NCBI GenBank assembly: GCA_041577935.1 | Contig: JBFGIA010000040.1 | Span: 1-19,837 of the forward strand | Origin: CAMYLR01 sp041577935 | GTDB taxonomy: Bacteria > Gemmatimonadota > Gemmatimonadetes > JACCXV01 > JAHWKZ01 | Length of the DNA stretch: 19,837 bases | Direction: 5' to 3' | In this document: positions 15,554 through 19,837 of the stretch, one piece after another | How the letters are laid out: every line of letters starts with the position of its first letter | Position numbering within the stretch: position 1 is the first letter of the stretch | Notes under the pieces: model-generated | Told to the model about the DNA's origin: nothing | Seen by the model: the letters and a program-made list of their open reading frames with translations, nothing else | Databases searched by the model: none | Made by a program: the position numbers and the translations under genes

Positions 15554-15584
15554 GAGGCGCTAACCAAGGGAACAGTAGCGCCTC
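15554..15584. terminator. Perfect 9-bp hairpin after the Omp85-fusion gene
   Basis: GAGGCGCTA (15554-15562) is exactly inverted as TAGCGCCTC (15576-15584) around a 13-nt loop. It begins 22 nt past the stop codon of the long - strand gene, a good position for an end-of-transcript structure. No T-run follows on either strand, so it may stabilise the 3' end or work with Rho rather than be a classic intrinsic terminator. Confidence 0.5.
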
Positions 15585-15606
15585 AGGCCTCGAGGATCAA
15601 CCGGCG

Positions 15607-18600
15607 CTAGAACTCAGGCGCGAGCGTGAATACCCAGCGGCCTGTCTTGAGCTCAGCCATATCAGTCTGTTGTGCGTAATCAACCCGGATCACGGCAAAC
15701 CCGAACAGGTTCATTCGAACACCCGCACCGAACGAAGCGCGAGCGTCAACCAGTCGAAAGCCAAAGGGACCTCCGTCTTGGCTGGTCGAGAACTTGAACG
15801 ACTCACGAACCTCACCTGTCTCGGCTAACACTTCCGCTTGCTGATGTTGACACAGCTCGTTGCCGCAACTCGCAAAGCCGAGATCGTACCATATGGCGCC
15901 GCGGATCGGTGGGAACCCCGACGTTCCAAGCCGCGGGCGCTCGATAATCGGGAATCGGAACTCGAGGTTAAAGAGCCCCACACCCGTCCCGATCAGGAAG
16001 TCGTCATCATTGAAGTCGAAACCACGCAACAGCGTCGGGCCTCCGATGCCTTGGAACCGTAGCCGGTCCTCCTGCTCGCCAAACGTGCCAAGGTATAGTA
16101 GCCGCGATGCGATCGTGTAGCGACGACCGAGCAACCAGTACTTCCTGACGTCGCCGTAGAACTGTGTGAAGTCGCGATCGCCAAAAGCCCTCTGAATGTC
16201 AAAACGCCGCCGCGCCCCCCCAATCGGCCCAGTCGACCCAAAGAAACTATTGTCAAACGCCCAACCGATCGACGGCGCGATGTAGGTATCGCTCCCCAGC
16301 TCATCGACGATCTCCGGCGTCGGATCGAAGAAGTCAAACCGCGCCTCACGACGCGAGATGTGCGTTACGGTCGCAGCCAGCTCTAGCCGCCGGAAGCGGC
16401 TAAACGGGTAGGCACCGGTCAATTGCCCGCCGCGATAGATGTCACTTCGGAACAACAGATCGTCACTCCGACCGGTGGACGTCGAGAGCGAGGCGAAGTC
16501 GCTTCGGAACTGAAAAGCCGAAGCCGCCCAGTTCCAACGGTTCTTTCGATTCAAGTACGTGAAGAAGAGATCGCTGTCTGTAATCGAGCCGAACACCGAC
16601 GCCGCTATGTACAGGTTGTGATCCCCCATCAGATCGCTGAACGCCAGCTGGGACGCGCCAAACGCGCCCACCCCACTGGCAAATCCTACTGAAGGTTGCG
16701 CGATCAGATCAGGTTGGAACTTGACCTTGTAATCACGAGACTTGAAGGCGGTCGTATCGCGAGGCAGACCGATCGTGGGATCCTTGAGCAACGTCGCGAT
16801 ATCGACTGGCTCGTTGAACGACGGCAAGCGACGACCTGGCGCAGCGGCAACCGGGCGACGGCGATCGGGTTGCTCACCCAAGTAGTACGAAACCGCATCT
16901 GGCTGGGCAGGCTCTTCCGCCGCCACTTCTTCCCCATCGGCTGGTTCACCATCGGCGGGCTGTTCGGCCGTGTCATCCGCCTCGGCGTCAGCAACCTCGT
17001 CCGACACCTCATCATCGGTCAGCTCCTCGTCGACAGCTATCGGCTCTTCAACCACAGGCCGCGCCGGTGCCACCGGCCGAGCTGGTTCGACGAACGCGCG
17101 GTCGGCCAAGTCAAACTCGCCCTGATCCGGAGCCACGTAGGGCTCGGTCACCAGCGACAGCGGATCGTCCAACCGGTACAGATCCCAGCCTGCATCGGCG
17201 AAGGCGCTGAATACGATCCGACTGCCATCGCGTGACCAAGCCATCGCGGGGCTCGACTCAATGATCCCGCTAACGCCGGTCAGCATGTCGGTTAGCTGAT
17301 ACGTCTCGCGCCTCTCTAGATCGTACAAAAAGATGTTCGTGATCCCGGTACGGTCAGAGAGATAGGCGAGCGTCTTTCCGTCCGGGCCCCACTGCGGGTT
17401 GATGCTCTTGCCCTCTTGGGCCGATATGTCTGACATGAACCACACATCGCCAGAGGTCAGGTCGTACACACCGATTTGATACTCGTCATAAGAGAGCAGA
17501 TCAAAGTCCGTGCCCTCACCGAACTCAGTGGTGAAGGCGATCTGATTCCCATCCGGGGACCATACCGGATCGCGCTGCGCGTAGCGGTCGTTAGTCAGCC
17601 TTCTCAGATCGGTCCCATCACGGCGAACGATGTACAGATCGCTAGTCCCACCCTTCTGCCCGGTGAACACGAGCTGTTCGCCATCCGGTGACCAAGACGG
17701 GGTTTCAATCCCGTCCAGATCAAAGCGATGAGAGGCGACGATCTTCTCGTTGTCGACGCGCATGATGTAGAGCGCGTCCTGCTCACCGACTTTGCTCGAG
17801 AAGGCGAGGAACTTCCCGTCGGGCGAGAACGACATGCCGACGCGCAGGAACCGAAGACTCTCGAACGACTCGGAGCGCTCTCCGTTGACGACCTTGTCTA
17901 CGTCCGAGCCATCTTCCGCGTTCGCAATGTACAGGTTGTTGAAGAATTCCCGGTTGGAGACAAACGCCACCTTGCTGCCGTCGGGAGACAACGCCGGCCC
18001 GATGTTGATCGACGCCCCCTCCTTGACATGGTCAGTCAGTCGTACCGCGACCTCTGCGGCCGGCGGATACAGAACGACCTGCGGCAAGTACGTGAGGCGG
18101 ACCGCTTCGAGCCAATCTTCCGACAGGTCTTCGAGTCGCATGTTGATGGACGTCCGAAACGCTTCGCGGACGCCCAGCAGCGGCGCCTTTTGCATGATCT
18201 CGCCGATCTTCTCGTCACCATATTTAACGCCGATGTAGTACCAAAGCGCTTGGCCAAAGCGATAAACGCGGATGTCCCGTGCTCGCGACAATTCATCGAT
18301 CGTCGTCAGGTAACCCGCTAGCGAGCCATCCCTCAACCACATCGCCGTCAACGGATCGATCTTCCCGGCTGTCAGATACTCTGCCATGCCCTCCGCAAAC
18401 CATAACGGCATGCGGAACGCGAACGGGTTGCTGCCTTGTGATAGAGCCCCGCGCCGCAGGATGTCGAACTGGAAGGCGTGAACGAGCTCGTGGGTAAGCG
18501 TGTGTTCGAACTCTGGGTACGCACTCGGGAAGAAAAGTACGATGCGGTTTCTCAACCCTTCGGTGATCCCGCCGGTACCCTCTGAGATCTGGAAGCGAAA

Positions 18601-18930
18601 GATGTTTGTTTGTTGGAAGTCAGATTGCGACGCATACAGAATGAGTGGCTTGCGTTCGTTCCAGTCGTGGCGAAACACCTTGGAGAGCCTCGCGTACGAC
18701 CGCTCGGCCATGCGCGCCGCGTCGAGGATGGCGTCCTCTGCTTCCGGGTAATAGTGGATATCGAAGTGCTCGGTCTCGAGCACCCGGAAGTCCAGGTCCT
18801 TGTACTGGACCTTATTCTGTCCGAACTGAGCGTACGCTGGGCCAGCGATCGACCCGCCGATCAGAACCGCGACGAGCGTGACAACATTGCGGGTCACGGA
18901 GCGCGACAAGAAGTCTCCCTTCACTTTCAT
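15607..18930 (-). CDS. Secreted gluzincin protease / TolB-type propeller / Omp85-like barrel fusion
   Basis: A 1107-residue exported protein with signal peptide 1-34 (ends AGPAYAQ). Part 1 (about 50-285) is a peptidase-MA-like zinc protease: THELVHAF with HExxH at 147-151 and WFAEGMAEY with the probable glutamate ligand E180. Part 2 (about 300-590) is a six-blade TolB/WD40-like propeller; its repeats read SPDGSKVAF, SPDGKFLAF, SPDGEQLVF, SPDGNQIAF, GPDGKTLAY and SRDGSRIVF. Part 3 is a Pro-rich then strongly acidic linker (612-680). Part 4 (about 740-1107) is an Omp85/surface-antigen-type barrel with GIGGPTLLRGFDF (961-973), matching the LRGF loop motif, and C-terminal phenylalanine (FTLAPEF). 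It is likely surface or periplasm-facing, anchored in the outer membrane. ATG 18928-18930 has AGGAAAG 7 nt upstream. Substrate and role are unknown. Confidence 0.88.
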   Translation of the reverse strand: MKVKGDFLSRSVTRNVVTLVAVLIGGSIAGPAYAQFGQNKVQYKDLDFRVLETEHFDIHYYPEAEDAILDAARMAERSYARLSKVFRHDWNERKPLILYASQSDFQQTNIFRFQISEGTGGITEGLRNRIVLFFPSAYPEFEHTLTHELVHAFQFDILRRGALSQGSNPFAFRMPLWFAEGMAEYLTAGKIDPLTAMWLRDGSLAGYLTTIDELSRARDIRVYRFGQALWYYIGVKYGDEKIGEIMQKAPLLGVREAFRTSINMRLEDLSEDWLEAVRLTYLPQVVLYPPAAEVAVRLTDHVKEGASINIGPALSPDGSKVAFVSNREFFNNLYIANAEDGSDVDKVVNGERSESFESLRFLRVGMSFSPDGKFLAFSSKVGEQDALYIMRVDNEKIVASHRFDLDGIETPSWSPDGEQLVFTGQKGGTSDLYIVRRDGTDLRRLTNDRYAQRDPVWSPDGNQIAFTTEFGEGTDFDLLSYDEYQIGVYDLTSGDVWFMSDISAQEGKSINPQWGPDGKTLAYLSDRTGITNIFLYDLERRETYQLTDMLTGVSGIIESSPAMAWSRDGSRIVFSAFADAGWDLYRLDDPLSLVTEPYVAPDQGEFDLADRAFVEPARPVAPARPVVEEPIAVDEELTDDEVSDEVADAEADDTAEQPADGEPADGEEVAAEEPAQPDAVSYYLGEQPDRRRPVAAAPGRRLPSFNEPVDIATLLKDPTIGLPRDTTAFKSRDYKVKFQPDLIAQPSVGFASGVGAFGASQLAFSDLMGDHNLYIAASVFGSITDSDLFFTYLNRKNRWNWAASAFQFRSDFASLSTSTGRSDDLLFRSDIYRGGQLTGAYPFSRFRRLELAATVTHISRREARFDFFDPTPEIVDELGSDTYIAPSIGWAFDNSFFGSTGPIGGARRRFDIQRAFGDRDFTQFYGDVRKYWLLGRRYTIASRLLYLGTFGEQEDRLRFQGIGGPTLLRGFDFNDDDFLIGTGVGLFNLEFRFPIIERPRLGTSGFPPIRGAIWYDLGFASCGNELCQHQQAEVLAETGEVRESFKFSTSQDGGPFGFRLVDARASFGAGVRMNLFGFAVIRVDYAQQTDMAELKTGRWVFTLAPEF

Positions 18931-19025
18931 TCAAGCTCTTTCCTGCGGCCGAAGAAACGCTATAACGCCCGCACAAGACGGGCAAATGCCACTGTCTTAG
19001 GAAATAGACGCCTCAAACGGGCGGT
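18931..19025 (-). promoter_or_regulatory. Gap between rsfS and the Omp85-fusion gene with weak promoter and hairpin
   Basis: On the - strand TTGCCC (18980-18985) and TATAGC (18959-18964) are spaced 15 nt apart, a weak promoter. It would place the start about 20 nt before ATG 18930, leaving room for the AGGAAAG ribosome site at 18938-18944. The short inverted repeat GCCCG/CGGGC (18967-18983) overlaps this element and could alternatively end the rplI-rsfS transcript, though its T content afterwards is low. Confidence 0.3.
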
Positions 19026-19436
19026 TTAATCCCCCGAGGGCGATTCACCGTTCTCCGAGAACGTCTCGACCGGCGCGTCGCCCCACAAACGCTCGAGCTC
19101 ATAATAGGCTCGCGTTTCCCGATGAAAGACATGCACCACGAAATCGATATAGTCGAGCAGCACCCAGTTGCCCTGCCGGGCCCCTTCCACGTGCCAGGGA
19201 CGAGCACCTTCGGCTCTCAATCGCTCTTCGATGCGATCCGCGATCGCCTTCACCTGGACGTCGCTCTCGCCGCTGGCGAGGACGAAGTAATCGGTGGCGG
19301 AAGTCAGGCCCCGCAGGTCTAGCAGCACCACCTCTCGTCCCCGGCGGTCGACCGCTTCCTGAGCTGCCACAGCAGCCAAGGCACGAATCTCGGCGTCGCC
19401 GGAGGTGCGGCGCGCCCGGCGGCTCGGTGGGGTCAA
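19026..19436 (-). CDS. rsfS: Ribosome silencing factor RsfS
   Basis: RsfS (Iojap/YbeB family) binds ribosomal protein L14 and blocks joining of the two subunits when nutrients run low. The protein has 136 residues and the expected core: VVLLDLRGLTSATDYFVLASGES, VKAIADRIEERL, WHVEGARQGNWVLLDYIDFVVHVFHRETRAYYELERLWGDAP. A basic N-terminal extension (about 13 residues) and an acidic tail are extra. The preferred start is TTG 19434-19436, which overlaps the rplI stop (TTGA); there is no in-frame ATG before the core. This arrangement predicts translation coupled to L9. Confidence 0.95.
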   Translation of the reverse strand: MTPPSRRARRTSGDAEIRALAAVAAQEAVDRRGREVVLLDLRGLTSATDYFVLASGESDVQVKAIADRIEERLRAEGARPWHVEGARQGNWVLLDYIDFVVHVFHRETRAYYELERLWGDAPVETFSENGESPSGD

Positions 19437-19837
19437 CCCTGGTCTCGTGTTACGAGCACTCGGATCGGGACGCTGACTTCGGGATGGAGTCGGATCGAGA
19501 CTTCGTAATCGCCCAGCGTCTTGATTGGATTGTCCAACCTGACGTGGCCTCGCGCCGCAACGAAGCCGCGCTCGACCAATCGCTCGGCGATGTCGGCGGT
19601 CGAAACCGAGCCGTAGAGCTGGTCCTCGTCGCCGGCCATCATCTGAAACTCGAGCACCAGACCAGCCATGCTCGCCGCCACTTCCTCGGCTTTCACCTGC
19701 TCCTCGCGCAGCTTTTGCTCATACTTCTTGCGCTCTTGTTCGATGCGTCGTTTATTGGCTGCCGTTGCGACGTAGGCCAAGCGCTGCGGCAATAGAAAAT
19801 TGCGAGCGTAGCCGGCAGCGACCTCGACGACGTCGCC
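19433..19837 (-). CDS. rplI: 50S ribosomal protein bL9, 5' end beyond the window
   Basis: The frame runs off the right edge and covers 134 residues. It begins GDVVEVAAGYARNFLLPQRLA, the end of the L9 N-terminal rRNA-binding domain. The long connecting helix (NKRRIEQERKKYEQKLREEQVKAEEVA) and C-terminal domain (LYGSVSTADIAERLVERG, IKTLGDYEVSIRLHPEVSVPIRVLV) follow. Judged by family length, only about 15 residues are missing at the N-terminus. L9 binds 23S rRNA near the base of the L1 stalk. Its stop overlaps the start of rsfS. Confidence 0.96.
   Translation of the reverse strand, partial: GDVVEVAAGYARNFLLPQRLAYVATAANKRRIEQERKKYEQKLREEQVKAEEVAASMAGLVLEFQMMAGDEDQLYGSVSTADIAERLVERGFVAARGHVRLDNPIKTLGDYEVSIRLHPEVSVPIRVLVTRDQG

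Larger units (their letters stand above)
15363..15606. other. 244-nt intergenic region upstream of the SPOR gene
   Basis: The region holds a promoter candidate close to the SPOR gene (15373-15402) and a perfect hairpin near the end of the upstream gene (15554-15584). I see no convincing coding frame in between; short frames here lack ribosome sites and family features. Confidence 0.5.

Noticed and set aside
1..19837. tRNA, rRNA, CRISPR array, insertion sequence or integrase
   Set aside because: I saw no conserved tRNA or rRNA stretches, no regularly spaced repeats and no transposase or recombinase motifs on either strand.

Overview
The window carries two blocks that probably do not come from the same chromosome. 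Bases 1 to about 1522 are read on the + strand: the tail of an unidentified gene, then a complete CYP153-type cytochrome P450. From about 1550 to the right edge nearly everything is on the - strand and belongs to one bacterial core and envelope region. The two blocks meet inside tsaD, which loses its C-terminal end, including the last metal-ligand region, exactly where the P450 block begins. The simplest explanation is a chimeric contig join at about 1523-1550; a real rearrangement is the alternative.

The main block looks like a GC-rich, Gram-negative-type (two-membrane) bacterium of the FCB superphylum, but probably not Bacteroidota proper (for example Eisenbacteria, Krumholzibacteriota, Latescibacterota, Zixibacteria or Gemmatimonadota). 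The evidence is a secreted protein with a type IX-like/FlgD-like C-terminal sorting domain next to a PorV-like barrel, a protease-propeller-Omp85 fusion, and a TAnnTTTG promoter-like element. The exact phylum is inference.

Following transcription (right to left): rplI (5' end cut by the window) and rsfS overlap by 4 nt. A large secreted protein follows (gluzincin protease + TolB-type propeller + Omp85-like barrel). Next comes a gene for a membrane protein with a degenerate MinD/BY-kinase-like domain and two SPOR repeats, then smc. One small + strand gene for a Tic20/DUF4870-like membrane protein ends 4 nt from the smc stop. After a short divergent gap comes a tightly packed run: an unknown protein, fur, the CTD-bearing secreted protein, a PorV-like barrel, pyruvoyl-dependent arginine decarboxylase and agmatinase. 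Start and stop codons overlap or lie within 11 nt throughout. Finally there are tlpA and ccdA (thiol redox/cytochrome c maturation), a YbbR-domain protein and the truncated tsaD.

The genes cover chromosome organisation (SMC), ribosome assembly/silencing (L9, RsfS), tRNA t6A modification (TsaD), putrescine synthesis from arginine via agmatine (PdaD, SpeB), thiol-disulfide exchange (CcdA, TlpA), metal regulation (Fur) and outer-membrane/secretion functions. I saw no tRNA, rRNA, CRISPR, transposase or integrase. The least standard items are the SPOR protein with a pseudo-ATPase domain, the three-part outer-membrane fusion, the fur-secretion-polyamine gene run, and two promoters placed so close to their start codons that the mRNAs may be leaderless.
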